NCBI GenBank assembly: GCA_002309195.1
Contig: DBWY01000004.1
Span: 53,710-86,208, forward strand
Direction: 5' to 3'
Source: Treponema sp. UBA1226
Lineage (GTDB): Bacteria; Spirochaetota; Spirochaetia; Treponematales; Treponemataceae
DNA length: 32,499 bases
Numbering within the stretch: the stretch's first letter is position 1; every line of letters begins with the position of its first letter. Shown piece after piece: positions 7,689 to 15,936 of this stretch. The position numbers and the translations under genes were made by a program. Below the pieces are notes generated by a model that did no database searches, was not told the origin of the DNA, and saw only the letters and a program-made list of their open reading frames with translations.

Positions 7689-9993
7689 CCAGGTTTACTC
7701 TCTCAAAATCAGGAGCAGGAATTCCAAGTATTTCACGAACCTGAGTAAGCGTCTTTGGTCCTTTAGGGCCTGCTGCAATTTCACAGTCCGGATCGACAGT
7801 AAAATCAGGGTCGGTTGTCTTAAAAAATTCTTCTATATTAAAATTAGGCATGTTAACGACACCATAAAAGTGCTGTCTGCCCTTTCCTTTTACTTCAAAC
7901 GTAACCGGAATCTGTTCTACAATGATTTCGTTTTTAAAATTAGCTGCAGGAATTATATAACCGTTTTCTTCGCAGCGTATGAATTCATTCTTTAAAATCG
8001 AATATGTATCTTCTGTTATAAGGATGTCGGTACCGCAAGGCTTGTTAGAGCTTTCTGTTCGGCTTGCAAGGTTTACGGCGTCTCCTATAGAAGTAAATTC
8101 CATTTTTTCGCCAGAACCCATAAATCCGACTGTTGCTCGTCCAGAGTTTAAGCCGCATCCGATTCTGATGTGAGGCTTGTATTTTGCAAGCGGTTCGTTT
8201 TTATGAATCTCTGTAAAGATTTTTGCATCTTTATTATATTTCATAAGCGCGTAACGCATTGCAATCGTTGCACGGATTGCACTTAATGCGTCAAGCTTAA
8301 CATTCTTTTCGTGCTGCAGTTTTAACTGATTGTATTCTTCGATAGAAGAAGAATCCTTTTCAAAATCAAGATTGTCGTCACGAAGAACACCCCACGCCGC
8401 CATTACGGCATCGCCTTCAAACTTATCTACTACACCGCCTGTAATCGAAATACAGTTTACCATTCGCGACATATAGTCATTAAGAAAGCCGATGATTTCT
8501 GCGGCAGATTTTTCTCCAAACCTCTTGTTAAAGCCATCAGAAATTGCAGTAAAGCCGCGGATATCAGAAAAGAAAATCGTAATATCCTTTAAGTGCGGAT
8601 TAAAATCTATTTCTTTTCTTACGATTGCTTTTGTTACACCCTTGTTTGTAAGACTTGTAACAGTATTTAAAATATCGCGTTCGTTTTTTGTACTGCGGTT
8701 TAAAACACCGATTTCGTCACGGCGCTTTACATTTAATTTATCAAAGAGATTTGTATTAAAGTTTCCCTGATTAATCTGATCCGTTACTTCTGTAAGTTTA
8801 TCAAGCGGAACACTAAGTGTCTTTGCAAAAATCCAGATGATGAGTATTGCAACAGAAAGAATTGCAATACTCAATGCAATGTTTCTTCTTGTCGTATTTC
8901 TGATTGCTTCAAGAATTACATCACATTTAACGCGCGTAACTACACGGCAGTCTGCATCAGTGATTTTTATACAGGCAGCATAATATTCTGTTTCGTCAGA
9001 ATCTGTATATTTAAGCTGTCTTCCTGATGAATCTTCCTGAATTGCCTGACTTATAAATTTATCAGATGACATGTCATAAGCCTGATTCATTATAGAAGAA
9101 TCGCTGTGAAGTAAAATTACTCCCCTGTCATTAATTAAAAACGATTCATTTATTCTTCCTGTCGAAATTGTTTCTGAAAGTTTTTCTGATGAACACAAAA
9201 TTCCGACAATCTGAGATTTTTCTCCCGTTTCGATTTTCGTAAAAATACAGAGCATCGATTTAGAAAAGAACGGAGATGCATTTACGATTTTAGAAGAGCC
9301 GTTCTGAGCTTCTGCAATTACTGCACTGCACGATTTAAAATATGAATCAATTTTATCTTCTGAAATATCATTCGAATAAGAAAAGATTCTGTTATAAAGC
9401 AGGTTTAAGTCTGAACAAAAATAGAGAGCAGCAATTTCTGCATTGCGCCTGAAAAAGTTATCAGATGCAGAAAAAATTTCTCCTTCTGATTTTCCTTCGC
9501 CCATCGCAACATCGCAGAAAAACGATACATTCGAAATGATTCCGTTAAGTCGGTTTTCACAGCCTGCAGCCGTTCTTGAGTTTAATGTAAGGTTAGACTC
9601 TTCTGCGTTCTTGCTTGTATCTTCTGTTACATAGTAAGAAACGAGGGCTGTTATAAGACCCATCGAAAGAATTACGAGAGAAGAAATGATAAAGATTAAT
9701 TTTGCACCGATTGAAGTCTTTTTTTTCTGAAAAGCCGCATTTTTGTCGCCGGATTTATCGCCGTCTTTACCTGATGTGTCGCCGGCCATACCAAAAGCCG
9801 CATTGCTTTTTTCAAAATGCGGGTCATAATCGGCAAAGGCTTCGGGATTTGCCTGCTTTTTTGCCTTAAAATGCGCATTAAGCTTTTCTATATTCTTATC
9901 ATTGATTTCATCAGACGATTTACCGCCGTTTAGGGCGTTCTTTACCCCTTCCGGCGTTACAAACGAGCCGTAATCCAGTTCTTTTTCTCTCAT
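7657..9993 (-). CDS. Membrane-bound class III adenylate/guanylate cyclase
   Basis: A 778-residue receptor-type cyclase expected to make cAMP (or cGMP) at the inner membrane. Residues 1-93 are a hydrophilic cytoplasmic tail rich in Asp/Lys/Gly; 95-120 and 371-391 are membrane helices bracketing a ~250-residue periplasmic sensor of Cache-like pattern (FLINDRGVILLHSD at 285-298). A HAMP-like linker spans ~391-445. The catalytic domain covers ~465-710: FFSDIRGFTAISD gives metal ligand Asp477, DKFEGDAVMAAWG gives Lys524 and Asp528, and MEFTSIGDAVNLASRTE gives Thr634, Asn641 and Arg645, so every class III catalytic residue is present. Lys524 with Thr634 favours ATP as substrate. The last ~60 residues are a Pro/Asp-rich extension overlapping the next gene. 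It is the first gene of an operon with two envelope proteins, suggesting linked sensing and envelope functions. Promoter evidence suggests a leaderless message. Confidence 0.9.
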   Translation of the reverse strand: MREKELDYGSFVTPEGVKNALNGGKSSDEINDKNIEKLNAHFKAKKQANPEAFADYDPHFEKSNAAFGMAGDTSGKDGDKSGDKNAAFQKKKTSIGAKLIFIISSLVILSMGLITALVSYYVTEDTSKNAEESNLTLNSRTAAGCENRLNGIISNVSFFCDVAMGEGKSEGEIFSASDNFFRRNAEIAALYFCSDLNLLYNRIFSYSNDISEDKIDSYFKSCSAVIAEAQNGSSKIVNASPFFSKSMLCIFTKIETGEKSQIVGILCSSEKLSETISTGRINESFLINDRGVILLHSDSSIMNQAYDMSSDKFISQAIQEDSSGRQLKYTDSDETEYYAACIKITDADCRVVTRVKCDVILEAIRNTTRRNIALSIAILSVAILIIWIFAKTLSVPLDKLTEVTDQINQGNFNTNLFDKLNVKRRDEIGVLNRSTKNERDILNTVTSLTNKGVTKAIVRKEIDFNPHLKDITIFFSDIRGFTAISDGFNKRFGEKSAAEIIGFLNDYMSRMVNCISITGGVVDKFEGDAVMAAWGVLRDDNLDFEKDSSSIEEYNQLKLQHEKNVKLDALSAIRATIAMRYALMKYNKDAKIFTEIHKNEPLAKYKPHIRIGCGLNSGRATVGFMGSGEKMEFTSIGDAVNLASRTESSNKPCGTDILITEDTYSILKNEFIRCEENGYIIPAANFKNEIIVEQIPVTFEVKGKGRQHFYGVVNMPNFNIEEFFKTTDPDFTVDPDCEIAAGPKGPKTLTQVREILGIPAPDFERVNLDEEENKVTVK

Positions 9994-9999
9994 TTGTTA

Positions 10000-10028
10000 A
10001 TTTTACCATATGTAATAAGGGATTTCAA
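10000..10028 (-). promoter_or_regulatory. Sigma-70-like promoter of the cyclase operon, leaderless geometry
   Basis: On the minus strand TTGAAA (10028-10023) and TAAAAT (10005-10000) are separated by 17 bases. Only six bases (TAACAA) lie between the -10 box and the ATG at 9993, so the expected transcription start falls on or next to the A of the start codon. No Shine-Dalgarno sequence precedes the ATG. Confidence 0.65.
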
Positions 10029-10074
10029 GAAAAACTGAACGAACTACCACCTTGGAAAACTGCTCAAAATTGCA

Positions 10075-11262
10075 CTAAATCGCGGCCCGCGGGAAAAGTC
10101 CGTTTGCCCATGCAAGAAAGAGTCCGTAATTTACAATCGGAATCTGTCTTTCAAAAATTCCGCTTAGCTTATTTAACATCATCTTTCTTGAAAACATGCA
10201 GCCGCCGCATGTAATTACAAGATCAATGCTGCTTAAGTCTTCCGGAAACTGGCGGACATTTTCTATCACGAGTTTATCTGATATTTTTTTTCTTAAAAAA
10301 GCAGGTATTTTTACAGTTCCGATATCATCATCCTGTCTGTGATGTGAGCACGCCTCAAAAATAACGATGTGCGCATCAGATTTAAGACCGTTTAAATATT
10401 CAATACTCTTAACAAAATAATCATAGTCACCTTTTTTTCTTGCAAAAAGAATGGAAAAACCTGTAAGACGAACATCAGGAGGAACAATTTTAGAAACCTC
10501 GGCAAAGGCCTGGCTGTCTGTAATTACAAGTTCAGGCTTATCCTTAAGTGAATCAAGCGTTGCTTTAAGCTCAGAAACCTGACATACAAAAGCCTTGCAG
10601 TTTTTATCAAGACAGTCACGAAGAGTTTCTACCTGCGGAAGAATAAGACGAGCTTTTGGAGCTGCATCATCAATAGGACAAACAAGAATTACCGTATCAC
10701 CTTTTTTTACAAGTCCGTCAAGAACACCGATTTCTTTTTCTGCTTTTGAAGCAGCCTTTTCAATCTTAAAAAGAAGATTTTCATAATACTCTGCCGGTTT
10801 TTTATTATCAGTTTTTATAAAATCAATGTCCTTAAAAAATTCATTTTTTTCTTCAAAGAATTTATTATTTTCGTTTTCTGCAAAAGTATATACTAAAAGT
10901 GAATTTAATTTTTTTTCTTTAATAAAATTGTAAAAATCTTTTTCGCTCTGTGTAATTTCTTTATTAAGTGAACTTACAAACAAAACTAAATCACTTTCAA
11001 GAAGTTTTTCAAGAGATTTCTCTGTTCTTTTTTGTCCGAGTTCTCCGACATCGTCAAGACCGGCTGTATCTGTAATTACACACGGACCAAGGTTTCTTAA
11101 CTCTATTTTTCTTGAAACAGGATCTGTCGTAGTTCCTGCAACGTCACTTACAATTGCAACGTCTTTCTGGAATATCGAATTTAAAAGGCTTGATTTTCCT
11201 GCATTGCGGTTTCCTGCAAGGACAATGCGAAGAGATTCAGAAACGGGTGTTTTTATATCCAT
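10075..11262 (-). CDS. hydF: [FeFe]-hydrogenase H-cluster maturation GTPase HydF
   Basis: HydF is the scaffold GTPase that receives the 2Fe subcluster made by HydE and HydG and inserts it into HydA. The 395-residue product has the usual length and layout: GTPase domain (1-175) with P-loop GNRNAGKS at 17-24, switch region VAGTTTDP (41-48) and DTAG (65-68); a dimerisation domain (~185-265); and a cluster-binding domain with EACSHHR (Cys305, His307, His308) and CGGC (Cys352, Cys355), the C-x-H ... C-x-x-C ligand set of the family. The NKxD guanine-specificity motif expected near residue 126 is not recognisable (VYTFAEN). The gene overlaps the end of mtaB by ten bases and is last in a four-gene run. 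No hydE, hydG or hydrogenase gene is in the window. It implies that the organism has an [FeFe]-hydrogenase and ferments anaerobically. Confidence 0.95.
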   Translation of the reverse strand: MDIKTPVSESLRIVLAGNRNAGKSSLLNSIFQKDVAIVSDVAGTTTDPVSRKIELRNLGPCVITDTAGLDDVGELGQKRTEKSLEKLLESDLVLFVSSLNKEITQSEKDFYNFIKEKKLNSLLVYTFAENENNKFFEEKNEFFKDIDFIKTDNKKPAEYYENLLFKIEKAASKAEKEIGVLDGLVKKGDTVILVCPIDDAAPKARLILPQVETLRDCLDKNCKAFVCQVSELKATLDSLKDKPELVITDSQAFAEVSKIVPPDVRLTGFSILFARKKGDYDYFVKSIEYLNGLKSDAHIVIFEACSHHRQDDDIGTVKIPAFLRKKISDKLVIENVRQFPEDLSSIDLVITCGGCMFSRKMMLNKLSGIFERQIPIVNYGLFLAWANGLFPRAAI

Positions 11263-12746
11263 AATTGTGCCAAAGCCTCCATCTCGTCATTTTTTTCTAT
11301 CATATCATAAAGCGGTTTTACGACTTTTATTTTTATAACTGAACTGCTCTCAGGAATTTCATTTTCGCCGCAATCTACGATACAGTGTAAGAAATTATCT
11401 GTAACTGCATAAACGATTTTCTTTCCCTCATATTCTTTTAAAACATTTTTACTGTGGCTCGTTTCTACAATTGCTTCGCGTATTGTTCCGCATACTGAAT
11501 TAATATAATCCGTCTTTGCTTTTACCGAGTAATCAAGAAGCTTCTGTACTCTTTTTTGAGTTACAGCTTCCGGAACCTTAGGCCTCATTGTATAAGCCTT
11601 TGTATCAGGACGCGGGCTAAAAGGGAAAGCATGAACATAAGTAAAACCGCTGTTTTTTACAAGGTCCAGAGTTTTTTTAAAATCCTCGTCCGTTTCGCCG
11701 GGGAATCCTGCAATTATGTCGCAGGCAAGAAAACAATCCGGCCGCGTCATTCTCAAAATTCTTGTAGCCTTCTCGACTGCTTCTGAACCGTAAGGCCTGT
11801 TCATTTTCTTTAATATTTCATCACTCCCGCTCTGGACAGACAGATGAAAGTGAGGTCTTACCCTCGCATCCTTTAGAAGAAGTGCAAATTTTTCATCGAT
11901 AATCTGCGGGTAAAGGCTTGAAAACCTGAACGAAACACCGTTTGTCTTTTTAAGAAGCAGCTCGAGAAGGCCCGTTATATCGATGACGCGGCCATTGTAT
12001 TCTGAACGGTACTGCGCGATATTTACTGTAGTAAGAACAATTTCTTTATTACCAGCTTCTTTTAGAGACTCAACACGCTTTAAAACTTCTTCTGCCTCAA
12101 GCGAAACGGACGAACCGCGCGCGATGCAGATTTCGCAGTAAGAACAGCGGTTATTGCAGCCGTCCTGTATTTTTAATGAAGCGCGCGAATGATGTAAGAA
12201 TGTATCCGTAGAAAGCAGGAACGGATTTTCGCTCGTCTTTTCTTTTTCGTTTTTTAAAATTGAATTTTTCAAAACAGCTTTTATCTTTTCTGAAATTTCA
12301 GAAGGGCTTTTGTTTGATTCAGCAAAAACACTTTTAATCATTGCAGGAACATTTACAAGCCTGCTTTTTATTAATCCCGGAAGAACAAGAACACGGCTGT
12401 CGATTGCAGAAATTTCTTTTCTGTTTACCTGAGCGTAACAACCTGTAACAATTATGAGCGCGTTAAAATATTTTTTTAACAAAAGACGAATAAGGCGGCG
12501 GGCTTTCTGCTCTGCTTTTGCAGTTACAGTACAGGTATTTAAAATTGCTATGATTACGTTTTCGTTTTCTTTTTCGCGCGCAGTAATACCGGTCATCTTT
12601 ACGGTAAATCCTGAGTCAGAAAAAACACTCGCTGCGCCTTCGCTTTCTATCTGATTTAATCTGCAGCCGAGTGTTTCTATGTGAATGATTTTATCTGATA
12701 AATTATCTGATATGTTCTGAGACACGTTCTTTTCCGCGAACAGCAT
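11253..12746 (-). CDS. mtaB: tRNA (N6-threonylcarbamoyladenosine(37)-C2)-methylthiotransferase MtaB
   Basis: A radical-SAM methylthiotransferase converting t6A37 to ms2t6A37 in ANN-decoding tRNAs. The N-terminal UPF0004 domain (20-140) has its three cluster cysteines (TLGC28RLNQ, NTC72TV, TGC103YAQ), and TLGCRLNQ-E is diagnostic of the MtaB branch rather than MiaB or RimO. The radical-SAM motif is QDGC197NNRC201SYC204. Further family motifs follow (FHLSVQSGSDEILKKMNRPY, AGFPGETDEDF, FPFSPRPDTKA). The C-terminal ~90 residues occupy the TRAM position but are poorly conserved. At 497 residues it is longer than usual (~430-450), mainly from a Lys/Glu/Ser-rich insert at ~140-182. The ATG at 12746 lies 44 bases inside the TPR gene; a GTG at 12725 behind a GGAA sequence is an alternative start. 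An extra Cys207 sits three residues after the SAM motif. Confidence 0.92.
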   Translation of the reverse strand: MLFAEKNVSQNISDNLSDKIIHIETLGCRLNQIESEGAASVFSDSGFTVKMTGITAREKENENVIIAILNTCTVTAKAEQKARRLIRLLLKKYFNALIIVTGCYAQVNRKEISAIDSRVLVLPGLIKSRLVNVPAMIKSVFAESNKSPSEISEKIKAVLKNSILKNEKEKTSENPFLLSTDTFLHHSRASLKIQDGCNNRCSYCEICIARGSSVSLEAEEVLKRVESLKEAGNKEIVLTTVNIAQYRSEYNGRVIDITGLLELLLKKTNGVSFRFSSLYPQIIDEKFALLLKDARVRPHFHLSVQSGSDEILKKMNRPYGSEAVEKATRILRMTRPDCFLACDIIAGFPGETDEDFKKTLDLVKNSGFTYVHAFPFSPRPDTKAYTMRPKVPEAVTQKRVQKLLDYSVKAKTDYINSVCGTIREAIVETSHSKNVLKEYEGKKIVYAVTDNFLHCIVDCGENEIPESSSVIKIKVVKPLYDMIEKNDEMEALAQLWI

Positions 12747-13326
12747 CTGTCTTAGAAGGATTTAACCTTAATGCTTCGTTGTATGCTGCAAGACTTTCAG
12801 GATAGTTTCCTGCCATTTCGCGGGCATAACCAAGTCTGGTCCACCACGAGTCAGAGTTTGGTTCCTTGCGTACTGCGGCAGAAAAAGCGATGTCTGCATG
12901 CTGGAACTTTGACTGTCTGATGTAGATTTCGCCCATAAAGTAATAAGCTACTCCTACGCGGCTTCCCGTTCTGTCATTTGCGATTGAAATATATTCCTGA
13001 AACTGTTTTAAGGCTTCTTCGTTTTTACCAAGATAAAATTTTGCTTCACCGAGAACTTCGATAAGTCTTATATCATAGCGTTCGATTTTAAGACCGTCGT
13101 ACGCCCTCTGTTCTGCACGTGCATATTCCCTGTTTGCAACAAGGCTCCAGCACAAAACTACATATGAGTCGACATGAGAAGGATCAGCTTTAATTTCTTC
13201 TTCGCATACGGCGATAGATTCTTTGTAGTTTCCGTTTCTATATAATACGAGGGCGTCTTTTTTTCCCTGCGCAAAAATTCCAAATCCTAAAAAAGCAAGA
13301 ACTGCAACTAATATACTACGCTTCAT
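12703..13326 (-). CDS. Exported tetratricopeptide-repeat protein
   Basis: A 207-residue protein with an N-terminal signal peptide (MKRSILVAVLAFLGFGIFAQ, likely cut after FAQ or FA) followed by about five TPR units: KKDALVLYRNGNYKESIAVCEEEIKADPS, SYVVLCWSLVANREYARAEQRA, IRLIEVLGEAKFYLGKNEEA, AYYFMGEIYIRQSKFQHADIAF and SWWTRLGYAREMAGNYPESLAAYNEALRLNPS (each given only in part). TPRs mediate protein-protein contacts; this one should act in the periplasm. Its ATG overlaps the last 11 bases of the bactofilin gene, with the GGTGA of that gene serving as ribosome binding site, and its 3' end overlaps mtaB. Tight coupling to a bactofilin suggests, but does not prove, a role in cell shape or envelope assembly. 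No lipobox is seen. Confidence 0.85.
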   Translation of the reverse strand: MKRSILVAVLAFLGFGIFAQGKKDALVLYRNGNYKESIAVCEEEIKADPSHVDSYVVLCWSLVANREYARAEQRAYDGLKIERYDIRLIEVLGEAKFYLGKNEEALKQFQEYISIANDRTGSRVGVAYYFMGEIYIRQSKFQHADIAFSAAVRKEPNSDSWWTRLGYAREMAGNYPESLAAYNEALRLNPSKTDAVRGKERVSEHIR

Positions 13327-13684
13327 TTTTCACCATCGTACATCTTCCGGTAAAATTACTTCCCGGTTCAAGAACAACCTGCTGCGAAGTAATGTCACCG
13401 TCAACAGAACCATTAGAAGTTACAAACACCATTGATTTTCCTGTGATGTTTCCTTCTACTTTTCCGCGGACTAAAATGCGTTCAGCAACGATATCGGCTT
13501 TTACAACTGCATCCTGAGCAATTACAAGATCACTGTCGGCTTCGATTTTTCCGCTGACCTGTCCCTTTATCATAAACGGCTTTGTAAAACGGATTTTTCC
13601 CGAAAAAGAAATATCCGAAGCCATTACCGTATTAAAATCTGATTCTTCAAAATCAAGTAAGTCACAACCTTTGTTATCGTACAT
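13316..13684 (-). CDS. Bactofilin-family cytoskeletal protein
   Basis: A 122-residue protein of the bactofilin / DUF583 family (PF04519), which polymerise without nucleotide into filaments that organise envelope synthesis and cell curvature. After a ~20-residue acidic N-terminal tail the sequence is a run of short beta strands with small hydrophobics every second residue (ISFSGKIRFTKPFMIKGQV, SGKIEADSDLVIAQDAVVKA, AERILVRGKVEGNI, VDGDITSQQVVLEPG), the right-handed beta-helix core of the family, ending with a short tail. There is no membrane segment, so it should be cytoplasmic and membrane-associated. It is the first gene of a run with the TPR, mtaB and hydF genes. Its promoter sits directly against the ATG. 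Confidence 0.88.
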   Translation of the reverse strand: MYDNKGCDLLDFEESDFNTVMASDISFSGKIRFTKPFMIKGQVSGKIEADSDLVIAQDAVVKADIVAERILVRGKVEGNITGKSMVFVTSNGSVDGDITSQQVVLEPGSNFTGRCTMVKNEA

Positions 13685-13690
13685 GCCTTT

Positions 13691-13720
13691 ATTTTACCCC
13701 GAAAACCGTTTTTCTGTCTA
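13691..13720 (-). promoter_or_regulatory. Promoter of the bactofilin-TPR-mtaB-hydF run, leaderless geometry
   Basis: On the minus strand TAGACA (13720-13715) and TAAAAT (13696-13691) are separated by 18 bases. Six bases (AAAGGC) separate the -10 box from the ATG at 13684; the AGG in them is too close to act as a normal ribosome binding site. A start of transcription at or next to the ATG is therefore expected. Confidence 0.55.
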
Positions 13721-13750
13721 TCACTTATAATTTGCCCCAGAACAGCCGGA

Positions 13751-14530
13751 TTAGAACAAATCACTCATCTCAAAGAGTTTTCCACGCTGCAGACTGCCGT
13801 TCTTAATTCCTTCTGCAAGGCGCTCAAGACTGTGAACCGCTCCGTTTGCAAAGCCTTCACGGCTTCTTGCCCTGTGCGTAATTTCGATTGTATCTGCGTT
13901 TGAATCAAAGAAAACCGTATGTGTTCCCGGAACAGAACCAAGTCTCATGCTTGCAACATGAAGCTCGTTTGCCTTAGGGCGTTCGTGGAACGATTCTGTT
14001 ACGATTTCTGTCTTTTTAGGATAGTTTGCCATAAGGTGCTTTGCAATATCGAGGGCTGTACCACTCGGGCTGTCCGCTTTCTGGTTATGGTGAATTTCAA
14101 AAATGCTCGCATCGTATTCGTCAAAAGCACTTACAAGTTTTGCTGCTTCGTCAATTATTTTATAGAGAAGATTTACACCGATAGAAAAGTTAGCACTTGT
14201 CATTGCAATACCGTTACACTGTGCAAGGAGATTTCTTATTTCATCCTTTTTGTCGTTCCAGCCTGTTGTTCCGATTACAAGCGGCAGACCGAGCGGAATC
14301 AAAGCCTTTATGTTTCCCATTACAGCTGACGGATGAGAAAATTCGATTATGCCTTCTGCACCGCTTTCTTTTACAGCCTTTGCAACAGCTTCGTAATCAC
14401 CCTGCTCTACCTTACAGTCTGCATCCTTTGCAACAGGATCTACAGTTGCAACAACTTCGTGTCCGAAATTTTCTGCAGAGCTTTTAATCATATGTCCCAT
14501 TTTTCCAAAGCCGACAATTGCAATTTTCAT
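13751..14530 (-). CDS. dapB: 4-hydroxy-tetrahydrodipicolinate reductase
   Basis: Catalyses the NAD(P)H-dependent reduction of 4-hydroxy-tetrahydrodipicolinate to tetrahydrodipicolinate in the lysine/diaminopimelate pathway, in the cytoplasm. The 259-residue length is normal. The dinucleotide fold shows VGFGKMG (6-12), then GTTGW (87-91), and the catalytic/substrate region EIHHNQKADSPSGTA with His147, His148, Lys151 and the SPSGTA loop (154-159). HRARSREGFANGAV near the C terminus is also typical. The ATG at 14530 follows a strong GAGGTGA ribosome binding site, 23 bases after the lysC stop, so the two genes form an operon supplying aspartate-family lysine or diaminopimelate. Confidence 0.95.
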   Translation of the reverse strand: MKIAIVGFGKMGHMIKSSAENFGHEVVATVDPVAKDADCKVEQGDYEAVAKAVKESGAEGIIEFSHPSAVMGNIKALIPLGLPLVIGTTGWNDKKDEIRNLLAQCNGIAMTSANFSIGVNLLYKIIDEAAKLVSAFDEYDASIFEIHHNQKADSPSGTALDIAKHLMANYPKKTEIVTESFHERPKANELHVASMRLGSVPGTHTVFFDSNADTIEITHRARSREGFANGAVHSLERLAEGIKNGSLQRGKLFEMSDLF

Positions 14531-14553
14531 TCATTCACCTCTATAAGACTTCA

Positions 14554-15879
14554 TTAACCGAAGAACGCCTTGTGCAGGGTTTTTACAACATCATCAGTTT
14601 CTTCGTCGTCACAGATTACAGTGATGTTAACTTTTGATGCACCCTGGCTTATCATCTGAACATTGATTCCTTTTTCTGCAAGTGCACCAAAGCCGCTTGC
14701 AAGAATCGAGCTTGAGTGATCTGCATCACAGATGATTGTAACGATTGCTTTATTTTCCTGAACTTCTACATCTGCAACATGATCAAGATCGCCAAGAAGT
14801 CCTGTTAAATCTGTCTTTCCGTTTACTGTAAGAGAAACAGAAACTTCTGATGTTGCAATTACGTCTACACTTATTCCCCACTTTAAAAAGTTGTTGAATA
14901 CGTGAGCTAAAAAGCCTGCGCTTCCAAGCATACGTGTTGAATTTATATCAATAAGCGTAACGTGTTTTACAGAAGTAATTGCTGTTACTTTAGGAACTTC
15001 GCCTGTATGGTTTTCTACGATGATAGAACCAGGACTGTCGATATTGTAAGAGTTCTTTACGCGAACCGGAACTCCGCTTTTAAGACACGGCTGCATTGAG
15101 CGTGGATGTAAAACCTGTGCTCCAAAATATGCAAGCTCGGCCGCTTCTTCGTAAGTAACTTCTGGTACAGGATGTGCTTCCTTTACGACACGCGGATCTG
15201 CAGTTAAAATTCCGTCGACATCCTTCCATGTCTGGATTTCGTCTGCCTGCATTGCGCTTCCAATCATAGTTGCGGTAAGGTCAGAGCCACCGCGGCCGAG
15301 CGTCGTAATGTTTCCCTTTCTGTCTTTTGCGATAAAACCTGTAACGATAGGAATTTCTTTTGAAACTCCGTATTTATAGTCATTGAGTTTTTCAGGAATG
15401 TCTGTCCATACGTCTTCTAAAAGTTCTGCTGACATAAAGTTAGAGTCAGATGTAATACCTGCATCCCATGCGTCATAGAATTTTGCACCAACGCCTTCCT
15501 TATTTAAGAAAGCAGCCATCATTCTTACTGACATACGTTCACCAAAAGAAACAAGGTAATCGCGTGTTCTTTTAGTAAGTTCCCTGAGCATAGAAATACC
15601 GGTCAAAAGCTGTGTAAGTTCTTCGAGAAGATCATCGATTTCTTCTATTTTGATTCCAAGTTTTTCTGCAGTTTCCCTGTGAAGGTTTTCTACCTTGGAA
15701 ATGTCAACTTCTCCACCAACTGCAATATCTGCAGCCTCAAGCAGATGATCTGTAGTATCTCCCATTGCAGAAAGAACTACTACAGGCTTGTCTTCTTTAT
15801 ATGCCTTGATTATAGAGGCAACGTGACGGATTCTGTCTGCGTCTGCAACAGAAGAACCCCCGAATTTCATTACTATCAT
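14554..15879 (-). CDS. lysC: Aspartate kinase
   Basis: Phosphorylates aspartate, the first step toward lysine, threonine and methionine. I take the start as the ATG at 15879 (MIVMKFGGSS, 441 residues); a longer frame from 15906 adds nine residues (MGDNWYICP) that have no counterpart in the family and overlap the probable promoter, and the ATG at 15870 (MKFGGSS) is also possible. The kinase domain shows KFGGSSVAD, VVVLSAMGDTTD, SFGERMSVRMMAA, TLGRGGSDLTAT and KDVDGILTADPR. The last ~150 residues hold two ACT domains (ITSVKHVTLIDINS ... and VTIICDADHSSS ... VQMISQGASKVNITVI), which in this enzyme bind lysine or threonine for feedback control. It resembles the monofunctional, ACT-regulated type. 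Not fused to homoserine dehydrogenase. Confidence 0.95.
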   Translation of the reverse strand: MIVMKFGGSSVADADRIRHVASIIKAYKEDKPVVVLSAMGDTTDHLLEAADIAVGGEVDISKVENLHRETAEKLGIKIEEIDDLLEELTQLLTGISMLRELTKRTRDYLVSFGERMSVRMMAAFLNKEGVGAKFYDAWDAGITSDSNFMSAELLEDVWTDIPEKLNDYKYGVSKEIPIVTGFIAKDRKGNITTLGRGGSDLTATMIGSAMQADEIQTWKDVDGILTADPRVVKEAHPVPEVTYEEAAELAYFGAQVLHPRSMQPCLKSGVPVRVKNSYNIDSPGSIIVENHTGEVPKVTAITSVKHVTLIDINSTRMLGSAGFLAHVFNNFLKWGISVDVIATSEVSVSLTVNGKTDLTGLLGDLDHVADVEVQENKAIVTIICDADHSSSILASGFGALAEKGINVQMISQGASKVNITVICDDEETDDVVKTLHKAFFG

Positions 15880-15885
15880 AGGGCA

Positions 15886-15914
15886 AATGTACCAATTATC
15901 CCCCATTTATGCAA
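15886..15914 (-). promoter_or_regulatory. Weak candidate promoter for lysC-dapB
   Basis: On the minus strand TTGCAT (15914-15909), 17 bases, then TACATT (15891-15886), six bases before the ATG at 15879. Both boxes are poor matches, but the spacing repeats the leaderless geometry seen at other genes here, and no ribosome binding site precedes the ATG. Confidence 0.3.
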
Positions 15915-15936
15915 GAAAAATTTTTAAGGCGATTCT

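Noticed and set aside
13919..14329. 136-codon plus-strand open frame opposite dapB
   Set aside because: Cys/Phe-rich product without homology, fully inside the conserved dapB gene on the other strand.
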